Part shown: positions 1 through 7,994 of the stretch, piece after piece
How positions within the stretch are numbered: the stretch's first letter is position 1
Layout of the letters: the number at the start of each line of letters is the position of its first letter
Virus record (IMG/VR): IMGVR_UViG_3300028893_000008
Location: 1 to 26,039 of that record
DNA from: a virus
Length of the DNA: 26,039 bases
Direction: 5' to 3' (one strand)
Notes under the pieces: generated by a model
Databases searched by the model: none
The model's input: only the letters and a program-made list of their open reading frames with translations
Told to the model about the DNA's origin: nothing
Made by a program: the position numbers and the translations under genes

Positions 1-49
1 ACGAGATAGGAGTCCGTCTCGTGGGCTCGGAGATGTGTATAAGAGACAG
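1..49 (+). other. Illumina Nextera i7 adapter contamination
   Basis: Bases 16-49 match the Nextera read-2 transposase adapter, ending in the mosaic end AGATGTGTATAAGAGACAG. Bases 1-7 (ACGAGAT) match the 3' end of the P7 primer. Bases 8-15 (AGGAGTCC) match the 8-base i7 index known as N705. This is library construct left on the contig end, not phage DNA. The 63-codon plus-strand frame that starts inside it is an artefact. Biological sequence begins at base 50. Confidence 0.97.
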
Positions 50-1261
50 GGGCCTAAAAATTTTGTTGAGGACAACACTCTCGACTCTTTTTCTGAAAGC
101 AAGATACCTCATCATAATAAGGCGAGTACTAACGGTAGCGGACGCGTACGGTGAAACAGATCCTTTTAAAAATTCGTCGCTGGCCATTAAACCAACTAAA
201 ATTCGTTTGTAAACAAATTCAAGTAAATTTATCGGGTTTTCAAATTTGCCGACGGGTGTCGGGAAGTCAATGTTTACAAACGGGTGCGTAACTATCGTAA
301 AGGACGGGTCACTCATGGCTTGCATTAACAACGTCCTTATTTCCTCGATTTGTCTTTTGCTCGGAATTATACCTTTCCCAGCATCTCCGACTTTCACCAG
401 TTTTATTGGAAATGTACTCGTGTCTATATATGTAAACAACAAAAGCAGTAACTTCTCCTCAAGCAATAAATACTTAAGAACCCTTGTAACCAGAGAACTC
501 CCTCTAGGAATGTATGCGGCTGGTTTCCTCGATAAAACTATCAAATTGTTGTTGTTTAAAATATAAGGTTTTCCTTTGAGAATTGATTCTTTGAGATCAT
601 CGGGAATTAATCGAGCTATGGCACGATCTGTTGCTTTCGATGAAGACAAAACTCTTCGTAATTCTTCATCGGGTTTTAAGGCGTAAACAATGCCAGGCCC
701 AACATACGTTTTGAATACTTCAATATTTTCAGGAGGATACTGAACAAAACTTTTCCAAGTTAAATCGGTATCGTCCCAATCACCATAGCTGTACGCCTCA
801 CCAACCAAAAAATAGTCCCGACCTAATTGCATCAAAAGCTCATGCAAAGAAGTACGTTCTTTAAGATCGTTATATTCCTTCTCAATTGAAGGATCTGAAC
901 AGCTTAGTTCAAAATCACATAAACTGAACTCGACATGGGTATCAATAACAGTACCAACAACAGGATGATAGTTGTAATAATGACGAAGACGACGGTTTAG
1001 TTCACGAATGTTTTCTTTCGGGAACAGGACGAGTACCGGATCAGATAATGGATCAATGTAGGTAAGAGGTAGCCGCATTGTGTCAGACCCAGTACCCCAG
1101 ATTCCACCACTGTATGCTTGTTTTTCGAAAGCGGCCTTCTTCGTGAAAGCGGCTTCCTTTATGGACTCGCCATCTGGTGCGTAGTTTATCCGTACTCCGG
1201 CTGATGGCGGTAGCTTTTTCTTTCCCTCAGGCTGGTTTTCAGATATATTTTTCTCGGTCAT
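50..1261 (-). CDS. phage portal protein (3' end missing at contig edge)
   Basis: Translating the minus strand from the ATG at 1261 gives 404 codons with no stop, running in phase into the adapter at base 49, so the C-terminus is missing. The protein begins MTEKNISENQPEGKKKLPPS. A typical portal head follows: TYIDPLSDPVLVLFPKENIR, then RRLRHYYNYHPVVGTVIDTH, then an acidic DYFLVGEAYSYGDWDD stretch. Near the break is a portal-like SPYASATVSTRLIMMRYLAF helix ending in KIFRP. Portals form the dodecameric vertex ring through which terminase packages DNA and to which the tail joins. An AAGGAG ribosome binding site lies about 7 bp upstream of the start. The position three genes after terminase agrees with this call. 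The assignment is from remembered family motifs. Confidence 0.88.
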
Positions 1262-1277
1262 GTTCGTCTCCTTAAAA

Positions 1278-2387
1278 TTATACGTTGAAATACTGATTCA
1301 AACCTTCTGCATTTAAACCGTACAACTTGCCATCTTCCCCTTTAAAAGTGCCTCTGGTTTCTAATGTATTATCTTTAGGATTATGCACAAATATTGTTAA
1401 TCCTTTTTTGGAAATGCCGTCTTTAGTGAAAAGCAATACCGCCGCGAAATAAGCAGGGACTTCAAAAGTGGTTTTGGCAATTTCGACACCTTCAACGGAT
1501 GGTTGTGTCTCAAAAATTTCGCCTTCCTGAGACCTGTACATTAAATCTTTTACTTGGATGGTATACCCGGGAATATTTAAAGATTCGACGTAGTCAAAAA
1601 TGGTTCTGACTGCATCTACAACATCTGGAGAAACTGCCTCAGTAGTTTCCTCAAAAAATTCTGACGGCGTCTTTTCGTCAACAAATTCTTCTTTTTCGGT
1701 TAGTTCGGTAACAACGTCTTTAGCAGGTTGTTTCTCGTCCTGGGCCGTCTTGATACCCATCGGCATATCTTCCGGCGAATGAATGTTCTTGCGGGATACC
1801 AGGTCTTTTTCTGTTAAAACCCGGTCAAATGTGTACAATTTCTTGACCTTACCTTCGAGCTCTTTCAGAGCGGACTCCACCGTATAATGTTCACTAACAA
1901 TCTCACGATCAATGCCTTTTTGACCAAAAATACAATATTTATCGGTCCATGGCATCACGAAGTAATATTCGTATTTACTATCCTTGGATTCGCCCCACCC
2001 ATAATTTATACCGGGAATTGTTGGAGGTGTGTCCAAATAAGGTTGCACATCTAAATAAACGTCCGGGTCAACTCCGGTTAGCTTCCTGAAAACTCTACGA
2101 ATCTTGTTTAAATTGTACCCGAGACTGATCAAGAAATTCTCGATGTATTTATAATTATACTTACCTTCACTTATAAGGTCGCGCATATTTTGCTCCAACT
2201 CCAACATTTCCTGTTGAGTAGAAGAACCACTATAGGGCACCTTTTGAAGAATACGGGAAATGTCCCAGGTAAAACCGCCTTCTTTCTTCATATGCGGCCT
2301 TAAGACAGGATCGCTTTCGTAGTCAAAGTAAACATCGTCACCATCTTCTCCTAAATCGGTCCATTTTAATAGTTTGGCTGCTGTCAT
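1278..2387 (-). CDS. hypothetical protein between terminase and portal
   Basis: This 369-residue protein is not recognised. Residues 1-130 look mostly helical with a charged N-terminus (LLKWTDLGEDGDDVYFDY). A Tyr/Trp-rich patch (YEYYFVMPWTDKYCIFGQKG) lies around residues 140-160. Residues 205-250 are Glu/Lys/Thr-rich and probably disordered. A separate C-terminal domain (about 255-369) begins with an amphipathic helix and continues as beta-rich sequence ending in LYGLNAEGLNQYFNV. There is no signal peptide or membrane segment. A GGGGGTAG ribosome binding site precedes the ATG, and the portal start follows the stop by 16 bp. By position it is probably a packaging or head-assembly accessory protein, but nothing in the sequence proves that. 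Confidence 0.75.
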   Translation of the reverse strand: MTAAKLLKWTDLGEDGDDVYFDYESDPVLRPHMKKEGGFTWDISRILQKVPYSGSSTQQEMLELEQNMRDLISEGKYNYKYIENFLISLGYNLNKIRRVFRKLTGVDPDVYLDVQPYLDTPPTIPGINYGWGESKDSKYEYYFVMPWTDKYCIFGQKGIDREIVSEHYTVESALKELEGKVKKLYTFDRVLTEKDLVSRKNIHSPEDMPMGIKTAQDEKQPAKDVVTELTEKEEFVDEKTPSEFFEETTEAVSPDVVDAVRTIFDYVESLNIPGYTIQVKDLMYRSQEGEIFETQPSVEGVEIAKTTFEVPAYFAAVLLFTKDGISKKGLTIFVHNPKDNTLETRGTFKGEDGKLYGLNAEGLNQYFNV

Positions 2388-2418
2388 TTTTATCTACCCC
2401 CGTTAAAATTAAACTGTG

Positions 2419-2691
2419 TTACTCCTCCAGTACAAACAAAGTTTCTTCGGGTACAACAAATTTGTTACCATCAAGTTCAATTTCGTACATACCATCTTCC
2501 ATAACTTTTGCTACTTTAACTTTACAAATATTCATTCCGCCGTCGTAACAAACAACATCTCCTTCGTCGTATTTAGAATAAAAACCTTGTTTTTGAACTT
2601 TTTCAATAATCCTTTTCAATTTTCTGCTCTTTTTGTCTAATTGCCAGGATGAGCCTGCTTTATCGAATTGAGATGGGTCTACAAATCTCAT
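2419..2691 (-). CDS. small hypothetical protein with SH3-like C-terminal half
   Basis: This is a 90-residue protein. The N-terminal half is basic and helical (SRKLKRIIEKVQKQGFYSKY). The C-terminal half alternates hydrophobic and charged residues, with GDVVCYDGG, VAKVMEDGMYEIELDG and FVVPEETLFVLEE, which resembles a small SH3-like beta-barrel. An excellent AGGAGG ribosome binding site lies upstream of the ATG. It sits in the terminase-to-portal run, so a DNA-binding or head-assembly role is possible but unproven. Confidence 0.7.
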   Translation of the reverse strand: MRFVDPSQFDKAGSSWQLDKKSRKLKRIIEKVQKQGFYSKYDEGDVVCYDGGMNICKVKVAKVMEDGMYEIELDGNKFVVPEETLFVLEE

Positions 2692-2706
2692 CTCAAGTAC
2701 CTCCTG

Positions 2707-3111
2707 TTAAAATTCTTCGCGGGCAATCGAAGGTTTACTTTCAATAATTCCTCTTCCTAAATATGGTTCTAAGTCAGTTATATGTGACGAAACTCCAGGA
2801 CCTGTCCCTTGGGTATGTTCCTGAGTCACAAATTCTTCGTCGAGTACCCCGGGACTTGCTGGTAAACTAATACCTGGTTCACGGTGCCAGGTCATCGAAC
2901 CCCAAGGGAATCTTCTAGGATCAAATCGCCAATATTGTTTTGGTATACGAAATCTTATTGGAAAATAAGGATATTGATTCGGGTCTCTTAAACGAAGGCG
3001 TAAACCCTGGCCGAGACCAATAGTTCTGCCTAGACCGCGACCTCCAGTTAAACTTTGACCCAATCCAGGACCAACATACAAATTTTTTACTGATTGACTT
3101 TTTTTCTTCAT
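2707..3111 (-). CDS. hypothetical Gly/Arg-rich protein after terminase
   Basis: This 134-residue protein has unusual composition. Residues about 12-42 are a short-period Gly/Leu/Arg repeat with units such as GPGLGQ, GRGLGR and GLGQGL. Next comes an aromatic and arginine-rich segment (PYFPIRFRIPKQYWRFDPRR), then a Pro/Gly/Thr-rich tail. No globular domain is evident. The ATG overlaps the terminase stop as ATGA; an AAGGAGG lies 15 bp upstream, too far to be ideal, so translation is probably coupled to terminase. A competing minus-strand frame at 2921-3211 has no such coupling and runs into TerL, so I treat it as a shadow. Function is unknown. Confidence 0.65.
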   Translation of the reverse strand: MKKKSQSVKNLYVGPGLGQSLTGGRGLGRTIGLGQGLRLRLRDPNQYPYFPIRFRIPKQYWRFDPRRFPWGSMTWHREPGISLPASPGVLDEEFVTQEHTQGTGPGVSSHITDLEPYLGRGIIESKPSIAREEF

Positions 3112-4718
3112 TTTTGAACGATAAAACCTCCTTGTTCGACCGGGATAAAATCAGGCGAACCGTCGATAGACATCCAACCAGATTCGGTTTTGGACACCAA
3201 TTTCTGATCACGGAACAATCTAAGGGCGCAGCACAAAGAATCGACCCGGTCCTTAGAATATTGTGGTAAATGATCGACTTTGCTCCCTTTAAGAACGACT
3301 AATCTCTTAAGTTCTTCTAAAAACAAAGAATCTGGGACTAACTCTATCCTTTTTTGGTAAATCTGTTCCTTCAAAAAAGCAAAATCTTGGAACGTCAGAT
3401 TTATATCATAAGAAGGTATACCTCTGGATGTTAGTTCCTCTATTATCATGACCGAGTTCCACCGATCAAAAACAACTGCTAAAATTTTGATCTTTTTGGA
3501 CAGTTCTAATATTACCTCGGCAACGTTCTTAAATGAAACGATCTCACCTTTAGCATAATCCGGGGTCCATGATAATAATAGGTCGTGTACATAGTGAGGT
3601 TGTCCATCCCGAAGCTCACAATGGACCACGGATAGACAAGCTGAATCAGATCGCCAGCCAAGATCGACCCCAACTATATGCGGGTGCGGGCATTCTCTAA
3701 CTTGACTTATAATTTTCTTTTTAACATGGAGACCATCGGCCGTGTCCTCGCACAAAACGAGAGGAACAGATGTTGCACATTCATCAATCTTAGCTGGTAT
3801 CTCGATAAATGGGCTCTCGACTTCAGTGGGCTGGCACATATAACACGTCATCGAACCAAACGGGTCACGATCAAAGTCTTCTTTAAACTCTATCGGAATT
3901 AGATGGTCTTTAAATCTGAAAAACTTACCAGAAAAACAGGTCGTCGGTTTTACTTCCCAAGTAGCCGCCTTATCCGTATAAACGTTTAAATCGTCGAGAT
4001 GTTTTTTGAAGAGCCGTATAGAAAAAGAATCCTTTGACCGAGGATATGTTATCACGAAACCCTTGAACCGGGTACCGAATCGAGAAACGGAAGAAGTTCT
4101 TAGAAGACGATACAATTCATCTGCAACGTCACCATTTTCGGTTTTCATCCCATCAGCCTCATCTAAGACCCAAACTAAAACGTTACGTCCCTCTAAACTA
4201 GCTAAATTAGTATGACCACTAAAGAGCCGGACTCCTTTTGGGAAAACGACCAAATTTTTTTGGATACTAACAGTATCACTTTTGCTCATCGGAGGAGTAA
4301 CAGAAGATATAGCTACTTTGTACCGATTACATAACCACGGCCAGTGCATAATCCTTTTCTTGAGCATTTCAAAGAACACTTGGGTGGCTTGTTCACGGCT
4401 GGCCGCAACATTTACTATGTCAATCGTATCGCTCTGGTGCAAACCAAAGGCCGCAGTCGGTGATTCTAGACAAAGTAACCAATACACAAAATAACAAAAA
4501 AGCATAGAAATGACGGTATCTTTGCCACTCCCTTTTCCCCAGCAAACAACGGCAAAATTTCGACCATTATCAAAAACTTTTGTAACGTCGTTTCCGCACA
4601 TATATTCCATCAAACGGAGCTGTCTATCAGATAAGGTCCGGAAGTCCATGTGCGAAGGAGAAAAAACAAAGTCCTTTATAGTTAAGGGAACTTCTTCGAA
4701 CTGACCCAAAGAAACCAT
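3108..4718 (-). CDS. terL: terminase large subunit (packaging ATPase and nuclease)
   Basis: This 536-residue protein matches phage large terminase from end to end. The ATPase half has a Walker A loop CWGKGSGKD (residues 59-67) and a Walker B VLVWVLDEAD (180-189). The C-terminal RNase-H-fold nuclease has candidate acidic residues D352 (HIVGVDLGWRSDSA), D418 (LAVVFDRWNS) and D493 (KDRVDSL). The enzyme translocates DNA into the prohead through the portal and cuts concatemers. A GAGG ribosome binding site precedes the ATG at 4718, 2 bp after the upstream gene's stop. Length and architecture are normal. No small terminase is obvious, although the HTH gene two positions upstream is a candidate. Confidence 0.95.
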   Translation of the reverse strand: MVSLGQFEEVPLTIKDFVFSPSHMDFRTLSDRQLRLMEYMCGNDVTKVFDNGRNFAVVCWGKGSGKDTVISMLFCYFVYWLLCLESPTAAFGLHQSDTIDIVNVAASREQATQVFFEMLKKRIMHWPWLCNRYKVAISSVTPPMSKSDTVSIQKNLVVFPKGVRLFSGHTNLASLEGRNVLVWVLDEADGMKTENGDVADELYRLLRTSSVSRFGTRFKGFVITYPRSKDSFSIRLFKKHLDDLNVYTDKAATWEVKPTTCFSGKFFRFKDHLIPIEFKEDFDRDPFGSMTCYMCQPTEVESPFIEIPAKIDECATSVPLVLCEDTADGLHVKKKIISQVRECPHPHIVGVDLGWRSDSACLSVVHCELRDGQPHYVHDLLLSWTPDYAKGEIVSFKNVAEVILELSKKIKILAVVFDRWNSVMIIEELTSRGIPSYDINLTFQDFAFLKEQIYQKRIELVPDSLFLEELKRLVVLKGSKVDHLPQYSKDRVDSLCCALRLFRDQKLVSKTESGWMSIDGSPDFIPVEQGGFIVQK

Positions 4719-4720
4719 GG

Positions 4721-5725
4721 TTATTCCTCGGTATTGTTCGCTACAAACTTTTGTAACAATGACACGAATAAGTTCCGATACAAGATATCATCAACTGACG
4801 AGTTCCTCTGCAACAATTCTTTTAACTGGACATTAAAAACGGCTTCGTCTGAACTATCTAATTTCCTAATTTTCTCAATATATCGGTCTGCGTACTTCCA
4901 AAACGCATAATTTCTATAACTGGTCCTTACAAAGGACCGAAAAGAATCAAGACTAGCTCTGGTCCTAAATATTTGAGCAATTGACGACGTACGGGCCGAC
5001 CATACCTCAGCTAACTCGCCGACCAGTCGCGCAATTTCTGCCTGATTAAAAAGACTGGACAGAACCGCCACGTTAACATCAAAATCGTTGTACAAAGGCA
5101 ATGTTTCGTCATATTCACGTGCGGTAGGTAGCGGGAACGCAGTCTTATAAACGCGTGACAGAACATCGTCTTTATCAACAAAGTCTTTGTAACGATATAA
5201 TACAAGAGCGGCCTCGTACCCAGCTGGACCTTTCGATTTCACGGCTATATCTGCACCCGATCCTTTCCCAGCTTCCAGTAAGGACCTGGCTTGACCAATA
5301 AGGTCCTTGAAGGTATCTGATATCTTTTTTCGGTGGTTTTTAATGGACGCAACCTCAGCACCATGAAACTGAAGCGGCGTTCCAGATATGTCCGTACGAA
5401 CAACCCCTGTAGCTAACATTCTAAGAAAAGTCTCTATATCTTTAATATACTCTTCAAATGCCGTTCTAAACTCAATCAATTTTTTATCCCATCCCAGTTC
5501 GGGAGCCTGTTCCTGGTAGGTCGCAATAGAATCGGTAAGCGGTTCGGTAGCTATTTGGATCAGCTTTTCAAACTTTCTGGGTAATGTACCATCAGAAACC
5601 AGGCTTGCAAGTCGAAAAGGACCGATATCTAGGGTCCCATATTCAGGATTATCCTTGTCTGGGGCTTGATACTTGTAGATATCTTCACCAACAGGAAATA
5701 CTTTGCCGGGACGTCCTCCGGTCAT
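4721..5725 (-). CDS. hypothetical helical protein upstream of terminase
   Basis: This is a 334-residue protein of unknown function. It is predominantly helical by eye, with many Leu/Ile/Lys/Glu-rich amphipathic stretches, for example FRTAFEEYIKDIETFLRML and ADRYIEKIRKLDSSDEAVFN. There is no nucleotide-binding loop, signal peptide or membrane segment. The start ATG has a GGAGGT ribosome binding site and overlaps, as ATGA, the stop of the frame that appears to be the shifted tail of the upstream HTH gene. The stop lies 2 bp before terL. Position suggests a packaging-associated role, possibly part of the small terminase function. Confidence 0.75.
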   Translation of the reverse strand: MTGGRPGKVFPVGEDIYKYQAPDKDNPEYGTLDIGPFRLASLVSDGTLPRKFEKLIQIATEPLTDSIATYQEQAPELGWDKKLIEFRTAFEEYIKDIETFLRMLATGVVRTDISGTPLQFHGAEVASIKNHRKKISDTFKDLIGQARSLLEAGKGSGADIAVKSKGPAGYEAALVLYRYKDFVDKDDVLSRVYKTAFPLPTAREYDETLPLYNDFDVNVAVLSSLFNQAEIARLVGELAEVWSARTSSIAQIFRTRASLDSFRSFVRTSYRNYAFWKYADRYIEKIRKLDSSDEAVFNVQLKELLQRNSSVDDILYRNLFVSLLQKFVANNTEE

Positions 5726-5883
5726 GAGTCATTACCTCCCATGGTCTGGCCCATTATCGGACCTTGTTCCTGAGATAAAGATGGGTCTTGATCCAGATAC
5801 GTTCTTCTAAATAACGAAACTATACCTGGGAAGGTAAACCTGACCGGATCGTGCCGATCATACTCAGCAAAGTAAAAACCCAA
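5722..5883 (-). other. out-of-frame C-terminal extension of the HTH gene
   Basis: In the -1 frame relative to the HTH gene, 53 sense codons run from 5883 to a TGA at 5722. They encode FYFAEYDRHDPVRFTFPGIV, then SLFRRTYLDQDPSLSQEQGP, then a short MGQTMGGNDS end. An in-frame TAA at 5884-5886 blocks any longer start, and the first ATG would leave only ten codons, so it is unlikely to be a separate gene. Its TGA overlaps the next gene's ATG as ATGA, the junction style used throughout the window. The frames join at a GGGTTTTT run (5874-5881). One extra T there would give a continuous 203-residue protein. Sequence error, mutation or -1 ribosomal slippage are all possible. Confidence 0.65.
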
Positions 5884-6332
5884 TTAAAAGTGGCGGGATG
5901 TGTCTTCTTGAGCTTTCTAAGAGCTCCGCTACAAATAAGTGATATGTTAAAACCTGTACATTTCCATTCTCTCGCAATCTCCACAAATTTAACACCAGCT
6001 AAAGCTCTTATCAAGACCGCGTACATCTTTTGGGAACACTCCTTCTTTATAATATCAAGATGTTCTGGGGCCGTTCGCATCAGCTCACTAACGATCCTTA
6101 TCTTGGTACGACATCGTTTCATTATATAACTAACAGCGGGTTGGGCCATATTCAGAAGATAACCAATCTTGGCCTGGGTACGACCTTGCAAGTACAATGG
6201 GTAATAGTCAAACACTTTCCTCTCGCGTCGTGTAAAATAACACTGCCGACATGCCTCAATAATACTGTGCTCCGAATAGTTGAAAAGATTGAGAAACTCA
6301 ATTACCTCTATAATTGTTCTAAATCTTGGCAT
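5820..6332 (-). CDS. tandem helix-turn-helix protein (sigma region 4-like), probably frameshifted
   Basis: This frame gives 170 residues. Residues about 36-80 (RRERKVFDYYPLYLQGRTQA onward to VSYIMKRCRTKIRI) look like sigma-70 region 4 or a related HTH. A second HTH-like unit (VLIRALAGVKFVEIAREWK onward to ALRKLKK) follows at about 107-147. It may be a phage transcription factor for late genes or a small terminase DNA-recognition subunit; its place just before the packaging genes fits both. The C-terminus after about residue 150 is doubtful, because an overlapping -1 frame continues in more convincing coding sequence to a stop at 5722 (see the separate entry). The ATG lies inside the end of the upstream gene with no clear ribosome binding site. 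Confidence 0.75.
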   Translation of the reverse strand: MPRFRTIIEVIEFLNLFNYSEHSIIEACRQCYFTRRERKVFDYYPLYLQGRTQAKIGYLLNMAQPAVSYIMKRCRTKIRIVSELMRTAPEHLDIIKKECSQKMYAVLIRALAGVKFVEIAREWKCTGFNISLICSGALRKLKKTHPATFNWVFTLLSMIGTIRSGLPSQV

Positions 6333-6643
6333 AATTTTTTAGGAACGACGATCTCATACTCTTTATATCGGAATCGGTACGTGTTTTTCGTTTGAGATAC
6401 TAGTCGAATTCCGGGGAAACTAAATATCGTGAAAGAATCTTCGTACCTTTTACCAACATCTAATTGCCGAACAAAGACAGGTACATCTTTCGGATTAACA
6501 CGGTCGAGGGTTATGAATCGGATCCGTTGGTCCGTTAAATATTGTAGTATTGTGGAACTTACAACGTAATAGTTATCGTAAACAGTCTTAACAGCGTACG
6601 AAGACAAATCATAGTCCGAATATATTAACCAGTAGTCTTCCAT
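6308..6643 (-). CDS. small hypothetical protein
   Basis: This is a 111-residue protein beginning MEDYWLIYSDYDLSSYAVKT. A longer in-frame start at 6793 lies inside the primase gene. I chose 6643 because an AGGAGG sits 9 bp upstream and the primase stop is directly before it. The protein is rich in Tyr, Asp and Val with alternating beta-type pattern (DNYYVVSSTILQYL, TFTIFSFPGIRLVSQ-like stretches, YKEYEIVVPKKL). No catalytic motif is recognised. The first two dozen bases of the HTH gene overlap its 3' end. Being directly after the primase core may hint at a replication role, but this is only context. Confidence 0.7.
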   Translation of the reverse strand: MEDYWLIYSDYDLSSYAVKTVYDNYYVVSSTILQYLTDQRIRFITLDRVNPKDVPVFVRQLDVGKRYEDSFTIFSFPGIRLVSQTKNTYRFRYKEYEIVVPKKLCQDLEQL

Positions 6644-6644
6644 T

Positions 6645-7244
6645 TTAGATGCCTCCTGGTAATGTCCCGTATTGGGCAACATATGTATCAGGATCATATC
6701 CTGATGGTAATCGAATAATTTCAGCTTCAAACCCGTACTGAATAAGTTTGTTATAAATTTCTGCACTTTTTGTGCGGCCAATAGGGTCGCCATCCAACAT
6801 AACGAAGCATTTGTCTGTGAACCGCCTAAGCAACGAGATCTGATAAACGTTAATGTTTGTACCTAACAAAGCACAAACATTATAAACGCCGCGTGTAATG
6901 AGAGCGAAAACGTCAAATGGTCCTTCTACTAAAATAGCGCCTTTCTTGTAGACGAACGGGAACGTCTTATCGAGACCAAATAGAACATTCTTACTGAAAG
7001 GCAACGAATCATACTTCGGACCCGACTTGGTCAACCGTCTCAAATAAACAGATACGGTACGACCGTATAAATCTTTCACGGGGAAAAGAAGACCGATGTC
7101 GTTCAAAAATTTAGGGGGAGGATTGTCTGGGAAATAACCAATAACACGATCCTTTACAAGAAGACCTATCCCAAATATCCTGGCAACTTTATCAGATATT
7201 GCCTTCTTGGTCAAAACTTCGGAAAATAGTTCCTCTGGAGTCAT
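6645..7244 (-). CDS. DnaG-type primase catalytic core (TOPRIM), lacking zinc finger
   Basis: This 199-residue protein corresponds to the RNA polymerase core of DnaG. GLLFPVKDLYGRTVSVYLRR (about 51-70) resembles the DnaG basic subdomain. ILVEGPFDVFALITRG (104-119) is the TOPRIM motif with E107 and D111. VMLDGDPIGRTKSA (148-161) holds the metal-binding D151 and D153. SGYDPDTYV follows as in DnaG. The enzyme would synthesise RNA primers for lagging-strand replication. The CHC2 zinc-binding domain normally fused at the N-terminus is absent and is encoded alone at 20283-20735. The C-terminal helicase-binding domain is also absent. The start overlaps the upstream transglycosylase stop as ATGA. Confidence 0.88.
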   Translation of the reverse strand: MTPEELFSEVLTKKAISDKVARIFGIGLLVKDRVIGYFPDNPPPKFLNDIGLLFPVKDLYGRTVSVYLRRLTKSGPKYDSLPFSKNVLFGLDKTFPFVYKKGAILVEGPFDVFALITRGVYNVCALLGTNINVYQISLLRRFTDKCFVMLDGDPIGRTKSAEIYNKLIQYGFEAEIIRLPSGYDPDTYVAQYGTLPGGI

Positions 7245-7978
7245 GCTATTGCCCGTTTGAAACTATCAATGTTTTTCTTTGCAAGATTAAGCTGTTCTTT
7301 GTTCAGCCGAAGATCAAAAAACGAAGCAGGTCTCTTCTCTTTCACTGATTTGTCTGTAAACTCTTTCCCATAAATGGCCAGGACAACCGGCATGGACGTA
7401 TCAATAGATTCGATACTAAGATATTTCTTGTATTCATACAAGAAACTTGATCGATACAAACCAAGTAAATGTATCCTCTTATTAAGTTCGACGTTCACAA
7501 CAGATTGTACTTTTTTGAGCCTAAGATCCTCGGATTCGAATAACGGACCGGGTATGTAAAAGGAAATGCCTATCATGTCGTACGGAAACTCTCTCATCTT
7601 GTAGTAACACATCAAATACTCGGAATAAGTAGCCCCTTGCGGAACGATCATGGTCTTAACATTCTTCAGACCGAGCCTCTTTGTAAATTCTTTATAAAAT
7701 TCTTCTGTCATCTTCAAGGTCTCGTCGACATTCCCTAAAACATCCGGGACAACTATTACATCCGCTTTAATCTCCTCGGCGGTATCACATAATCGACTAA
7801 CTGGTATGGATCTTTTTAGTTCGTATGCCGAATTGTCCAAAATCTTGAACTTGTTGCTAGACATGACATAGCTCTTGTACGCCGGATTCTCGCACAAGTG
7901 ACTAAGTACAAAGAGGTAATCTTGGTATTCATCAAAATCATAAAGGTGGGCTATCGGTACTTCGAACGAAGCTTTCAT
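7241..7978 (-). CDS. dpdA: DpdA-like 7-deazaguanine DNA transglycosylase (TGT superfamily)
   Basis: This 245-residue protein has a compact tRNA-guanine transglycosylase fold signature. LDNSAYELKR (47-56) gives D48, matching the base-binding Asp motif. VIVVPDVLGN (75-83) gives D79. MIVPQG (110-115) is the glycine loop. RIHLLGLYRS (168-177) is followed by SIESIDTSMP, where D193 is the candidate nucleophile. Known phage DpdA enzymes swap guanine in DNA for a 7-deazaguanine, protecting against restriction. QueC lies directly upstream with a 16 bp gap and the same window holds FolE2 and QueE, which favours DNA modification over tRNA queuosine. The zinc-binding Cys cluster of bacterial tRNA TGT is not seen, and the protein is shorter than tRNA TGT. 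An experimental DpdA would be needed to exclude another TGT-like role. Confidence 0.8.
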   Translation of the reverse strand: MKASFEVPIAHLYDFDEYQDYLFVLSHLCENPAYKSYVMSSNKFKILDNSAYELKRSIPVSRLCDTAEEIKADVIVVPDVLGNVDETLKMTEEFYKEFTKRLGLKNVKTMIVPQGATYSEYLMCYYKMREFPYDMIGISFYIPGPLFESEDLRLKKVQSVVNVELNKRIHLLGLYRSSFLYEYKKYLSIESIDTSMPVVLAIYGKEFTDKSVKEKRPASFFDLRLNKEQLNLAKKNIDSFKRAIA

Positions 7979-7994
7979 TTACAGTGTCCCTCCT

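Noticed and set aside
21-566. Plus-strand open frames at the left end
   Set aside because: The first starts in the Nextera adapter; both are shadows of the minus-strand portal gene, which has a proper ribosome binding site and family motifs.
2921-3211. Minus-strand 96-codon frame overlapping terL and the Gly-rich gene
   Set aside because: It has no ribosome binding site or coupling, overlaps two better frames and its sequence looks like a shifted reading of both.
7241-7978. Ordinary tRNA-guanine transglycosylase for queuosine
   Set aside because: The protein is short, lacks the Cys/His zinc site of bacterial tRNA TGT and sits in a phage cluster; DpdA-like is a better fit, though not proved.
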